Assembly (NCBI GenBank): GCA_017467265.1
Contig: JAFTSO010000008.1
Coordinates: 1 to 57,737, forward strand
Direction: 5' to 3'
DNA: 57,737 nt
Source of the DNA: Clostridia bacterium
GTDB lineage: Bacteria; Bacillota; Clostridia; Christensenellales; Borkfalkiaceae
Shown: positions 32,201 to 39,875 of the stretch, piece after piece
How positions within the stretch are numbered: position 1 is the stretch's first letter
How the letters are laid out: each line of letters opens with the position of its first letter
Position numbers and translations under genes: made by a program
The notes under the pieces: model-generated
What the model saw: only the letters and a program-made list of their open reading frames with translations
Told to the model about the DNA's origin: nothing
Database searches by the model: none

Positions 32201-34523
32201 CAACAAGACTTGGACGCCTATCCTGAAATATGCGGCGGTTATTCCTTCCATTTGGGGCACGATTAGCGACTCGAACTACTGCAAGACGTTGAGAGAGCAG
32301 TACGGCGATAAAGCGGATATGATTATCGAAGAAGACTGGGGCGCAGGTGAAAGAGCAGGCTTCCGCGGCGTATTCGACGGTAAAGGGCACGAAATTAAAG
32401 GCATGACGATCGGCGACGGCGGTACGTATCAAGGCTTTATTATCACCATGGGCGTTGACGGCGTTATGAAAGACGTTGCCTTCACGGGCTTGGAAGTTGG
32501 CGGACAGTGCGGCTTGGTAGAACGCGGCGGACGCGGCGGTACGATTGAAAATGTTTACGTACAACTCAAATCGATTGCAAGCGGTACGGGTACGAGCGAA
32601 CCGACGAAACTCTTCACGCAACAAGGTAAGACAAAGTTGACCAACATCGTTATCAACGTAACCGATTGCGATTTCACGGGCGTAGAATACGTATACCTTG
32701 CAAGCTCTACCTACAACGTATCGGAAAACATCTACATCATTGACAGAGATTATCTCCCGATGACGAAGACGGCATTTGACGCAACACAAGGGTTGGGCGC
32801 AACGGCGACTTACCACTTCAACACCGCTGGCGGCGATACGGGTGCGAAGTTCGCAACGGTTGAAGGCTTGCTTGCAGACGAAACGCACAGCGCAATCGTT
32901 TCCGCAATGGGCGGCAGCTGGAAGGTAGAAGACGGCAAGTTCTATTTCGGTGATTTGGAAATTGTTACGGCGCCTGAAAAAGTATTCGATTTGAACGAAT
33001 ATAAAACGAACGCAGACAAACAGGTTACCTTGGCAAGCGAAAGCTTTAAGGTAGGTGACGTTTGGTCGATGTCGATCAACGGCGGCGAAGCTGTGGAATA
33101 CACGGTTAACGAAGAAGGCAAAGCAACCGTAACGGTTGATCCTGCAACTCTTGACAGCTATCAGGCAAAGGTTATATTTAGCTCTGCGGAAAAAGTGATT
33201 TCGTTCAGCAACGTAATTGCGGTAACCTACATTTCTACGGCAGCAGAATTGCAGGCAATCGGTGTTGGTGGTAAGGTTGTCGCTGTTGACGGTGTTAATC
33301 ATAACATCGGTAATGGTGCTGTAGATGGCGCACATGTACAGGGCTATTACATGCTTGCGGACAATATTGATGCAAGTGGCATTGAGTTTGCAGCAGGCTA
33401 TGCTTGGACGAATGCAAGATTTAAGGGCGTTTTCGACGGTAACGGCAAGACGGTTTCCAACATAATGGTCGGCGAAGGCGGTATCTTCGGTGCAGTTGAG
33501 GGTGCAGTAATTAAGAACGTAAACTTTAAAAACGTTCTGTTCTACGGTGCCGGCGCGCCGGGCTACAAAAAGAACACGGCAGGTAGCAACGGTGGTGGTA
33601 CGGGCTTGAACAACACCGACCAGTGGGGTTTGTATACCGCGGTTCTTGGGTATAGCGCATACAACGTAGAAGTATCCGACGTTACGATGACAGTATCCCA
33701 ATATTACTACAATAATGCTAGCCTTGCAGGTCGTACGTCTTTCTTGTTCATTAATAATAACGATAAGAACACATATAAGAATATTACCATCAACGCAACT
33801 GGTCTCAACGTTGCAAGCTTGTTAGGCGCTTACGTAGAGGCTGGCGAGACGTATGAGAACGTTTCTATTAAGGCGGCAAGTTATCAGCTTATCGCTAAAT
33901 CGGAGAGCCCTGATTCGGCTACGGCACTTACCGATCTTCCTACGGGTGTTAAGTTTGAAAGAGCGTACAAGTACTTGTTGAACGGCGCGCAGATTAATGG
34001 TTCTACTGAAGTCCCTGCGTATACTGGTGACGTGACGGCACTCGGCTATGCGGAAGGTACGACCGTTTACGCGGTAGAACAGGACAACCGCGAAAGTATG
34101 TGGTCGGCAGGTACGAACCTTGGTTATACTATGGAAAGACAGGCATTGCTTATCTATAAGGATGCGGATGAAGACTATGCAAGCGTTCAGATCTCACTTT
34201 CCAGAGATATTCCCGCTGACGCTACGTATGCGTTCTTCTCGTGGGTGACCTTTGCGGACGGAAATGGTGCGGCAGGCGGTTATCTTAAAAACGATGGTAC
34301 GCCTGTTGCTTCTGCGGCAGATACGGGATTTAACGTTGCGGCATATGACGCAGACGGAAATCTTGTTACTACTGGATTTAAGGCAAATACGGTATATACG
34401 ATGAAGTGGTATTACACGAACGCAACGACAATTAAGGTTGGTTGTTGCGTACAGGACGGCGCGCCTATCACGATATACTTTGCAAATATGTCCAGCGGTA
34501 ACGACGCCGTTGAGAACTCGTAA
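29283..34523 (+). CDS. Giant lipoprotein with duplicated beta-helix-like units and a GDVTxLGF module
   Basis: Start chosen at ATG 29283, 6 nt after AGGAGG; an in-frame ATG at 29253 lacks a site. The 1746-residue product has lipid Cys25 (LASC), then a repetitive Ser-Glu-Val-Gly linker (about 35-78) encoded by an 18-bp tandem repeat. Ig-like domains follow (BIG2 at about 80-158, others to 355). Two similar units of about 300 residues begin YTMIINSVEELDQWQ at about 439 and 925. Both contain GYF(I/V)LGD(N/D)IEYNKTW and a F(D)GxGHxIxGxxxGxxxGF turn pattern like GLUG/right-handed beta-helix adhesins. A third, more divergent unit starts near 1314. The last 170 residues are the module shared with the 2836-6768 protein. 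It may be a surface adhesin or glycan-binding scaffold (inference). Confidence 0.65.
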   Translation: MKNKTKLLILSIIASLTFTSALASCGKKGGGNGAQSSSSQSESVGSSESVDGSESVGESESVGESESVGESESSSVETPPELTVTINGAATVAEFETTTLIAVVMGAEDEAIVEWSSSDEAIATVDQDGVVTAKKAGNVTITAAVGSVSATHALEVTPTPYMHEIEFDLEEVKIYEGEDESVEAYIVFNGEDLDTEELGLTYTWTKVSGDDVVEISTDGAVASFTSLATGTAIYKVTTVVRGYEVSKAINVTVMANEYSCTLTNDKISMKDNAYQTSLMLVSNATLTIGDVVGVKNGEPQEDVLDVVWATESDVISVADGVITALKAGEGTITGTTSYQGESFTISLNVSVAKNQVAIEGKTISVEAITDAMDISALAEDIKEEIKEIKIGDLTVFSGATAVGSIALAARPVKAADLGEGKTMTIETDTAFYTVNVDVYTMIINSVEELDQWQEVAAQNAIDAGLCVAEQKGMTYSGYFILGDNIEYNKTWKTYKAFGDLWGLCYNNQSMWKDPAQFAASATASEGQLIAGAFQEDWGAGRQGGFQGTFDGDGHYINGLETSGEFSGFVVTMGVDGMFKDIAFTNAKIGAGAGLVANRGNGSYENIFVEVAAMESGLNNGSYSVVITRDSGSGGERNYDNIVVDLSKVDFASLNYAFVVSCGEDRANGIYVVGADNVPLSRSEWTAGTDANGSWDEKQATIFFAYEEATDVAGSFSNMAALFADETHGVVVKAWDNDFWTVMDQAVLPASVVDMYNGEIAITNAETKVNAGTSVTISTNLNKAYVALTLKEAVDGVALNGTTVSVSEDVASGTEFTVVATSLLDGSKVAEMTFTTAPKIVALDYTTTVEVHNNDKIELPTNMEGTVAKVSVGSHVVYDAANGIGSLDGATLTVGSMPSKMSDLGDDVLMTVETDAAKYEMHISVYTMIINSVEELDQWQTIAADNSVSAGICVEEQKKAVLSGYFVLGDDIEYNKTWTPILKYAAVIPSIWGTISDSNYCKTLREQYGDKADMIIEEDWGAGERAGFRGVFDGKGHEIKGMTIGDGGTYQGFIITMGVDGVMKDVAFTGLEVGGQCGLVERGGRGGTIENVYVQLKSIASGTGTSEPTKLFTQQGKTKLTNIVINVTDCDFTGVEYVYLASSTYNVSENIYIIDRDYLPMTKTAFDATQGLGATATYHFNTAGGDTGAKFATVEGLLADETHSAIVSAMGGSWKVEDGKFYFGDLEIVTAPEKVFDLNEYKTNADKQVTLASESFKVGDVWSMSINGGEAVEYTVNEEGKATVTVDPATLDSYQAKVIFSSAEKVISFSNVIAVTYISTAAELQAIGVGGKVVAVDGVNHNIGNGAVDGAHVQGYYMLADNIDASGIEFAAGYAWTNARFKGVFDGNGKTVSNIMVGEGGIFGAVEGAVIKNVNFKNVLFYGAGAPGYKKNTAGSNGGGTGLNNTDQWGLYTAVLGYSAYNVEVSDVTMTVSQYYYNNASLAGRTSFLFINNNDKNTYKNITINATGLNVASLLGAYVEAGETYENVSIKAASYQLIAKSESPDSATALTDLPTGVKFERAYKYLLNGAQINGSTEVPAYTGDVTALGYAEGTTVYAVEQDNRESMWSAGTNLGYTMERQALLIYKDADEDYASVQISLSRDIPADATYAFFSWVTFADGNGAAGGYLKNDGTPVASAADTGFNVAAYDADGNLVTTGFKANTVYTMKWYYTNATTIKVGCCVQDGAPITIYFANMSSGNDAVENS
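29403..29498 (+). repeat. 18-bp tandem repeat in the lipoprotein linker
   Basis: Five near-identical 18-bp units of type AGCGAATCCGTTGGCGAA plus a partial sixth encode Ser-Glu-Ser-Val-Gly-Glu repeats. Such an in-frame array can change length by slippage without breaking the gene. Confidence 0.85.
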
Positions 34524-34533
34524 ATAAGGCACT

Positions 34534-34624
34534 CGCGTAAAGCAATTTACGCAAAAAGCATTTCGAATAAAGAATTTTAGTTGATTTGCGACGGTTGGGG
34601 CGGAGCGAAAACTCCGCCCCTAAA
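34534..34624 (+). terminator. Hairpin pair ending the exoprotein cluster
   Basis: A 7-bp stem (34535-34552 region) is followed by a stronger 9-bp GC stem (34597-34605 with 34612-34620) and a weak T-tract (TAAATTTTA). It probably terminates the 18.7-34.5 kb transcripts. Confidence 0.6.
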
Positions 34625-34659
34625 TTTTAATAGGGGTATCGGATAAAATGCCTTCCCCG

Positions 34660-34688
34660 TTTACAAATACATTTTTTTGTGCTATAAT
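34660..34688 (+). promoter_or_regulatory. Promoter of the beta-mannosidase gene
   Basis: TTTACA (34660-34665), 17 bp, TATAAT (34683-34688). Leader of about 30 nt; the ribosome site (AAAAGGA) is weak and distant from the ATG. Confidence 0.7.
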
Positions 34689-34723
34689 TTTGTTATAAGA
34701 GCGAAAAAGGATTTTTAGTTTGT

Positions 34724-37195
34724 ATGAATCAAGTTTTAACGTTAAAAAATAATTGGACTTTTGAATATCAGGGCAAGAAACTCGCGGCGAGCGTGCCGGG
34801 GGACGTCACCTTGGATTTTTATCATAATGGTATCATCAAAGACCCGTATTACGGGCTGAATCATCGCGATTTGCGCTGGATTGCAGACAGCGATTTCGTG
34901 TATGAGAACGAATTTGTTTTGCCCGAAGAAATTCTTTCTTCGGAAGAGATATTGCTCGAATTTGACGGTATCGACACGTTCGCGGAGATCTATCTCAACG
35001 ATACGCTGCTGGGCAACACCGACAATATGTTCTTGCAATACGTTTATTCTGTCAAAAATCTCGTGAAAACGGGTACAAATATTCTGCGTGTAAAGCTCCT
35101 TTCGACGACGAAGAAAATGGAAGAAATCGACGATCGGGGATATTTTGGCACGTTCAACGTGAAACGTCTGTTCATCCGCAAGGCACAATGCCATTTCGGG
35201 TGGGACTGGGCGCCCGATATGCCCGGCTATGGCATTTGGGGGGACGTCCGTATCAAGGGCGTTAAGGAAAACCGTATGGTGGACGTTTGGTACAAAACGT
35301 ACAACGACGGCAACGTGTCCTTGTTTGCGGAGCTCAATTACAGCATCCGTCCGCAGGTCGATTTCAACGGCAAACCGATTAAGGAACACAACAAGGAGTG
35401 TGAAAACGATATTTTGCGCTACACGGTAGCGTTCCGCCCGAACGAACCGATTTCGGCAACGAACAGCAAAGTGTGCGAGCATAAGATCGTAGGCAAAAAG
35501 AATTTTGTGAATATGTGCGTGGATGATCCGCAGTTGTGGTGGCCTATGGGCTATGGCGAGCACCCCTTGTATGCGTATAAGGTAGAGCTTATCCGCGGCG
35601 GCAAAGTGGTGGATATGCGCGAGGGCAATTTGGCGTTCAGAACGGTTGCGCTTGAACAAAAGCCCGTGGACGCACAAACGATGGGATATAGAATCCTGAT
35701 CAACGGCAAGGAAATATTCATCAAAGGCTCGAACTGGGTGCCTGCGGAGTGTTTTATTGGCGCGATCACGGACGAAAAATACGATCGTCTTACCGATCAA
35801 GCGGTAAGAGGCAATTTTAATATGCTCCGCGTGTGGGGCGGCGGTTTGTACGAAAAGGACGTATTCTACGATCTTTGCGACAAAAAAGGCTTGCTTGTTT
35901 GGCAAGATTTGATGCTTGCCTGCGCGGATATTCCCGAGGACGATCCTGCGTTTGTCGAGAATATGAAAAAGGAAGTGGTGTATCAGGTCAAGCGTTTGCG
36001 TAATCACCCGTCCATTGTATATTGGTGCGGTGGCAACGAAAAAACGGGTACGTACGGCTTGCAGATTTGCCACGGCGACTATTTCGTAGACGTAGTGCTG
36101 CGCGGCTTGGTGATGAACCTCGACGACAGCCGTCCCTACGCCCGTCAGAGCCCCTGTGCGCTCACCGACATCGGCAACGACAAAACGTCGGGCGAATCGC
36201 ACGCAGGCAGCTTTGAGGCGGTGCTTTCCGCCGGTATTGAAAACTATCGCGAGTGTGTGAGCGGCACGGACGTTCCGTTCATTTCCGAGTGCGCGATTAT
36301 GGGCCCGTGCTCCCTCGAAAGCCTGTCAAAGATTTTCCCTGAGGACAAACTCTGGCCGATGAACGAGTACTGGGACGATCGCTTGATGGATAACCCTTAC
36401 GCGTCTATCTTGATGACGTTTGCAAAGCGTGAAAACTATTACGCGAGCACGCTGTACGGCGAGAGCGAAAATGCCCGTCAATTCATCGCAAAGGGTATGA
36501 CGGTACACGCCGAAGCGCTCCGCGCGGAGATTGAATACGCGCGTGCCAACAAAGCGCGTTGTGGCGGCTTTATGAACTGGATGTATTCGGAGATCTGGCC
36601 TTCGGCAACGTGGTCGGTCATCGACTACTATTGCGAGCCCAAGCAGGCATACTATCAAATGCAGAAGAGCTTTGCGCCCGTCTTGCTCACTTTCGTGCAA
36701 AAGAAGGGGGGCGTGACCATGTTGACGATCGTTAACGACACCGACAACCTGATGTTCGGCAGAGTGGAATACGGCGTTAAAACGCTCAAAGGCAACGTGG
36801 TTTGGAAGAAGAAAGCGCGTGTTTCTGTGGGTAGAAACGGCGTAAAACAGATCGAAGTACGCGGCGACGTTGCGATCCCTGACACCTATTTGTTTGCGCA
36901 GTTTGGCGATTATACCGCCGTGTATTCCTACGATATGTGGCATACGTGTCGCTTTGAGAGCGATTACAGCTACTCCGTAAAGGAAATGGAAAACGGCTTG
37001 GTAGTGACGGTGAAGGCAAATTCGTTCGTCAAAGCGTTGACGTTGCGCTTGCCCGACAATTACAAGTACGATTATTCGGAAAATTATTTCGATATGCAGG
37101 CAGGCGAAGAAAAGACGGTGTATATTATCGGCGAGGGCGCGAAAGCGGAGAATTTGGAAGTGACCGATTTTGCAAAGGAGATCACGTATGCGTGA
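34724..37195 (+). CDS. GH2 beta-mannosidase
   Basis: This 823-residue cytoplasmic enzyme has the five-domain layout of GH2 beta-mannosidases. Visible are the N-terminal jelly roll (VPGDVTLDFYHNGIIKDPYYG), the group's signature KAQCHFGWDWAPDMPGYG, an Ig-like domain, then the barrel with RVWGGGLYE, YWCGGNE and FISECAIMGP. The acid/base is E439 in GGNE and the nucleophile E522 in SECAIMG. It removes terminal beta-mannose residues from mannooligosaccharides or N-glycan cores. Its stop overlaps the start of the HAD phosphatase gene by 8 bp, so the two are coupled. Confidence 0.9.
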   Translation: MNQVLTLKNNWTFEYQGKKLAASVPGDVTLDFYHNGIIKDPYYGLNHRDLRWIADSDFVYENEFVLPEEILSSEEILLEFDGIDTFAEIYLNDTLLGNTDNMFLQYVYSVKNLVKTGTNILRVKLLSTTKKMEEIDDRGYFGTFNVKRLFIRKAQCHFGWDWAPDMPGYGIWGDVRIKGVKENRMVDVWYKTYNDGNVSLFAELNYSIRPQVDFNGKPIKEHNKECENDILRYTVAFRPNEPISATNSKVCEHKIVGKKNFVNMCVDDPQLWWPMGYGEHPLYAYKVELIRGGKVVDMREGNLAFRTVALEQKPVDAQTMGYRILINGKEIFIKGSNWVPAECFIGAITDEKYDRLTDQAVRGNFNMLRVWGGGLYEKDVFYDLCDKKGLLVWQDLMLACADIPEDDPAFVENMKKEVVYQVKRLRNHPSIVYWCGGNEKTGTYGLQICHGDYFVDVVLRGLVMNLDDSRPYARQSPCALTDIGNDKTSGESHAGSFEAVLSAGIENYRECVSGTDVPFISECAIMGPCSLESLSKIFPEDKLWPMNEYWDDRLMDNPYASILMTFAKRENYYASTLYGESENARQFIAKGMTVHAEALRAEIEYARANKARCGGFMNWMYSEIWPSATWSVIDYYCEPKQAYYQMQKSFAPVLLTFVQKKGGVTMLTIVNDTDNLMFGRVEYGVKTLKGNVVWKKKARVSVGRNGVKQIEVRGDVAIPDTYLFAQFGDYTAVYSYDMWHTCRFESDYSYSVKEMENGLVVTVKANSFVKALTLRLPDNYKYDYSENYFDMQAGEEKTVYIIGEGAKAENLEVTDFAKEITYA

Positions 37196-38060
37196 ACTGA
37201 TCGGCAAAAAGCTGAATAACGTGGAATTTATCGAGCGCGACGGCAAAGCGTACGGAAAGCTGCAAAATAGCGGCGTTTCGATGGAATACGAGATCAAGCC
37301 CGTGACTGTGCACAAGCCTGTCGAGGCGGTGCTGATGGATTTGGACGGCACGACGGTGACGAGCGAAGAGTTTTGGATTTACATCATCGAACGCACGATG
37401 CAAGAGCTGGTGCGCGACAGCGATTTTAGGCTGGAAGAGGCGGACGTGCCCTTTGTGTCGGGCTTTACCACCGCCGATCACCTGCAATATTGCATCAACA
37501 AATATTATCCCGAGCAGGATCTTGCCAAGGCGATCGAGATCTATCACAAGGTAGCGAAAGCGGAGTTGGACGAGATTTTGGAAGGTCGCGGCAAGGTCGA
37601 GGCGTTCAAGCCCACGGACGGGCTGAAAGATTTCTTGTACGAGCTGAAACGCCGCGGCATTAAGATCGGCTTGGTGACGAGTGGGCTCGATTATAAGGCG
37701 ATCCCCGAAATCGTAGCGGTGTTCCGCACGCTGGGTATGGGTGATCCGTTGCAATTTTACGACGCAATCATCACGGGCGGTCACAGAAAGGACACGCACG
37801 AATATGGTTCGCTGGGCGAGATCGCGGCAAAGCCCCACCCTTGGGTGTATACCGAAGTGGCGTATATGGGCTTGAAGATCAAAAACCCCGAAAACGTAAT
37901 CGGTATCGAAGACTCGGCGGCAGGGGTGATGGCACTCCGTTTTGCAGGTTTCCCCGTGTTCGGTCTGAACGCAGGCAACATCACGCAGAGCGGTTTAGAT
38001 TGCCTTTGCTATAAAAAGGTGGACACCCTGCAACAGATTTTGGACGAAATCGAAAAATAG
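37188..38060 (+). CDS. HAD-superfamily phosphatase (beta-phosphoglucomutase-like)
   Basis: Start at ATG 37188, inside the end of the mannosidase gene and 9 nt after AAGGAG, giving 290 residues. After a 45-residue N-terminal extension, the HAD motifs appear in order: LMDLDGT with nucleophile D51 and D53, LVTSGLD (motif II), AAKPHPWVY (motif III Lys) and GIEDSAAGV (motif IV). A helical cap lies between motifs I and II. It probably dephosphorylates or isomerises a sugar phosphate from the mannosidase pathway (inference). The extension is unusual for the family. A 69-bp gap with a new promoter follows. Confidence 0.75.
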   Translation: MRELIGKKLNNVEFIERDGKAYGKLQNSGVSMEYEIKPVTVHKPVEAVLMDLDGTTVTSEEFWIYIIERTMQELVRDSDFRLEEADVPFVSGFTTADHLQYCINKYYPEQDLAKAIEIYHKVAKAELDEILEGRGKVEAFKPTDGLKDFLYELKRRGIKIGLVTSGLDYKAIPEIVAVFRTLGMGDPLQFYDAIITGGHRKDTHEYGSLGEIAAKPHPWVYTEVAYMGLKIKNPENVIGIEDSAAGVMALRFAGFPVFGLNAGNITQSGLDCLCYKKVDTLQQILDEIEK

Positions 38061-38094
38061 AAAAAATTGATATTTATTTTGCCGAAAAATAATA

Positions 38095-38123
38095 TTGACA
38101 AGGGAAAGAGTTTGTTATATAAT
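38095..38123 (+). promoter_or_regulatory. Leaderless promoter of the alpha/beta hydrolase gene
   Basis: TTGACA (38095-38100), 17 bp, TATAAT (38118-38123), then exactly 6 nt to ATG 38130. Confidence 0.8.
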
Positions 38124-38129
38124 TTACGT

Positions 38130-38885
38130 ATGATAACGATTACAGACTTGCAATATTCGCAAAAACACCAAGAAAAATTAGACGTGTATTTGCCCGATAG
38201 CGACGATTTTACCACCGTGGTTTATTTTCACGGGGGTGGCTTGAAGGTGCACGCACGAGCGAAGGAAAATTTCGTGGAGATCGCGCATAGCTTTGTAAAA
38301 CAGGGCTATGCGTTCATTTCTGCTGATTACCGTATCTATCCCGAGGCAAAGTTTCCCGACTTTTTGGAAGACGGTGCGGCGGCGGTGGCGTTTGTCAAGG
38401 CACATATCCCCACGTGGGGCGGCAACGGCAAAATCATCGTGTCGGGGCAATCGGCAGGTGCGTGGATTGCCGCAATGCTTTGTCTGGATAAAAAATATCT
38501 GGGCGAAGTGGGTGTGGATTCCGAAACGGTGGACGGCTGGATCATCGACAGCGCGCAGTTAACGGCGCATTTTAACGTTTTGCAAAACGAAACGGGCACA
38601 CATCCTTTCGCGCAGCGTATCAATGAATATGCGCCCTTGTATTACGTGAACGAAAACACAAAGTTTTCCAAGATGCTCCTTGTTTTTTATGAAAAAGATA
38701 TGCCTATGCGCCCTGAACAAAACGCGCTCTTTTACAAGACCGTGTTGGCGTTCAACAAGGACGCGGATATTGAATACGTACAGCTTTCAGGTGGGCACGT
38801 GCACGGCTCGGAGTATAAGGACGACGACGGTGAATACGCGTTTGTAAAAACGTCCTTCGCTTGGTTGGCCAAAAAAGGATTGTGA
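38130..38885 (+). CDS. Alpha/beta hydrolase (esterase/lipase, HSL-like)
   Basis: Start at ATG 38130, which coincides with the predicted first transcribed base; an upstream in-frame ATG at 38067 precedes the promoter. The 251-residue protein has no signal peptide. It carries the oxyanion motif HGGG (H34-G37), the nucleophile elbow GQSAGA with S108, and a late GGHVHG with the candidate catalytic His (H223 or H225). This is the carbohydrate-esterase/HSL type of hydrolase, so removal of acetyl groups from imported sugars is plausible. The next gene starts 8 bp downstream, suggesting cotranscription with the AEC transporter. Confidence 0.8.
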   Translation: MITITDLQYSQKHQEKLDVYLPDSDDFTTVVYFHGGGLKVHARAKENFVEIAHSFVKQGYAFISADYRIYPEAKFPDFLEDGAAAVAFVKAHIPTWGGNGKIIVSGQSAGAWIAAMLCLDKKYLGEVGVDSETVDGWIIDSAQLTAHFNVLQNETGTHPFAQRINEYAPLYYVNENTKFSKMLLVFYEKDMPMRPEQNALFYKTVLAFNKDADIEYVQLSGGHVHGSEYKDDDGEYAFVKTSFAWLAKKGL

Positions 38886-38893
38886 GGGTAAGT

Positions 38894-39856
38894 ATGGGCG
38901 AAGTTTGGATTATGCTAAAAAACGTAATCGTTTTCGTGTTGCTTGCAGTACCGGGGTACTTGCTGGTAAAAACGAAACTCTTAAAACAGGAACACTCGGG
39001 CGTGCTGTCCAAGTTGTTGGTGTACGTGGGTATGCCGTTTCTGATTTTGTCGAGTATGATTGAAAAAGTGACGATTAGCAAAGATTTGTTTGCGACGATC
39101 GGGCTTGCGGTGGGTGTTGGTATCGGGTTCACGTTGCTTATGTTCTTTGCGACGATTCCCTTGACCGCACAGGAACGTCAGGACAAAACGCGCGGTATGA
39201 TGCGTTTTTGTTCGATGTTTTCCAACAACGGATTTTTGGGGATTCCCCTTGCGGCGGCGGTGTTTAGCGACCGTGCGGACGTAATGACGGTGCTCATTAT
39301 TATCAACATTTTAACCAACGTTTTGATGTACACGCTGGGCGTGTACCTAATCTCGCGCGACAGAAAAACGATCAGCCTGAAAAAGGCGTTTTTGAATCCC
39401 GTTTTGATCGCGTTCGCGATCGGGATAGTGCTCAATCTGTGTGACGTACAAAAATATATTCCCGAAGTGGCGACGTATTCGGGACATTTCCGCAATCTCG
39501 TCACGCCGATTTCGATGACGATTTTGGGGATGAAGATGGCAGGGGTGAAAATGCTCTCCCTGTTCACGTCTTGGAAAACCTATTACGTGTCGGCGTTAAA
39601 GCTGGTGGTATTCCCCGTTCTAATCGTCGGGGTATTGCTTGCGACGAAGGCGGTGTTTGGCGGCGGTTTGGTCAGCGAAGATTTCATTTTAGGCGCGTTT
39701 GTCAGCTTTGCAACGCCCACGGCAGGGCTTGCGTCCACGTTCTCGGATACGCATAACGGCGATTCGCGGAGCGCTGTGGCGTTCACGCTCGGCTCGACGA
39801 TTCTTTCCGTCGCGACGATACCTTTGTTATATTGGAGACTTTGTTTCCTGTTTTAA
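38894..39856 (+). CDS. AEC-family (auxin efflux carrier-like) membrane transporter
   Basis: I take ATG 38894 as the start (GAGGG 5 nt upstream), giving 320 residues. Ten hydrophobic segments in two halves are visible, with the family's N-terminal LLKQEHSGVLSKLLVYVGMPFLILSSM and mid-segment FCSMFSNNGFLGIPLAAAVF, and the C-terminal FVSFATPTAGLASTFSD. AEC proteins move organic anions such as malate across the membrane. The substrate here is unknown. It sits between the alpha/beta hydrolase and a GH78-like gene in one apparent operon. Confidence 0.85.
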   Translation: MGEVWIMLKNVIVFVLLAVPGYLLVKTKLLKQEHSGVLSKLLVYVGMPFLILSSMIEKVTISKDLFATIGLAVGVGIGFTLLMFFATIPLTAQERQDKTRGMMRFCSMFSNNGFLGIPLAAAVFSDRADVMTVLIIINILTNVLMYTLGVYLISRDRKTISLKKAFLNPVLIAFAIGIVLNLCDVQKYIPEVATYSGHFRNLVTPISMTILGMKMAGVKMLSLFTSWKTYYVSALKLVVFPVLIVGVLLATKAVFGGGLVSEDFILGAFVSFATPTAGLASTFSDTHNGDSRSAVAFTLGSTILSVATIPLLYWRLCFLF

Positions 39857-39875
39857 TGGCGTTTAGGAGAACATT

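Noticed and set aside
29301-33701. A 1466-codon open frame antisense to the giant lipoprotein gene
   Set aside because: It mirrors the sense gene's codon bias (few sense TTA, CTA and TCA codons), gives Arg/Val/Cys-rich sequence without domains, and has no ribosome site.
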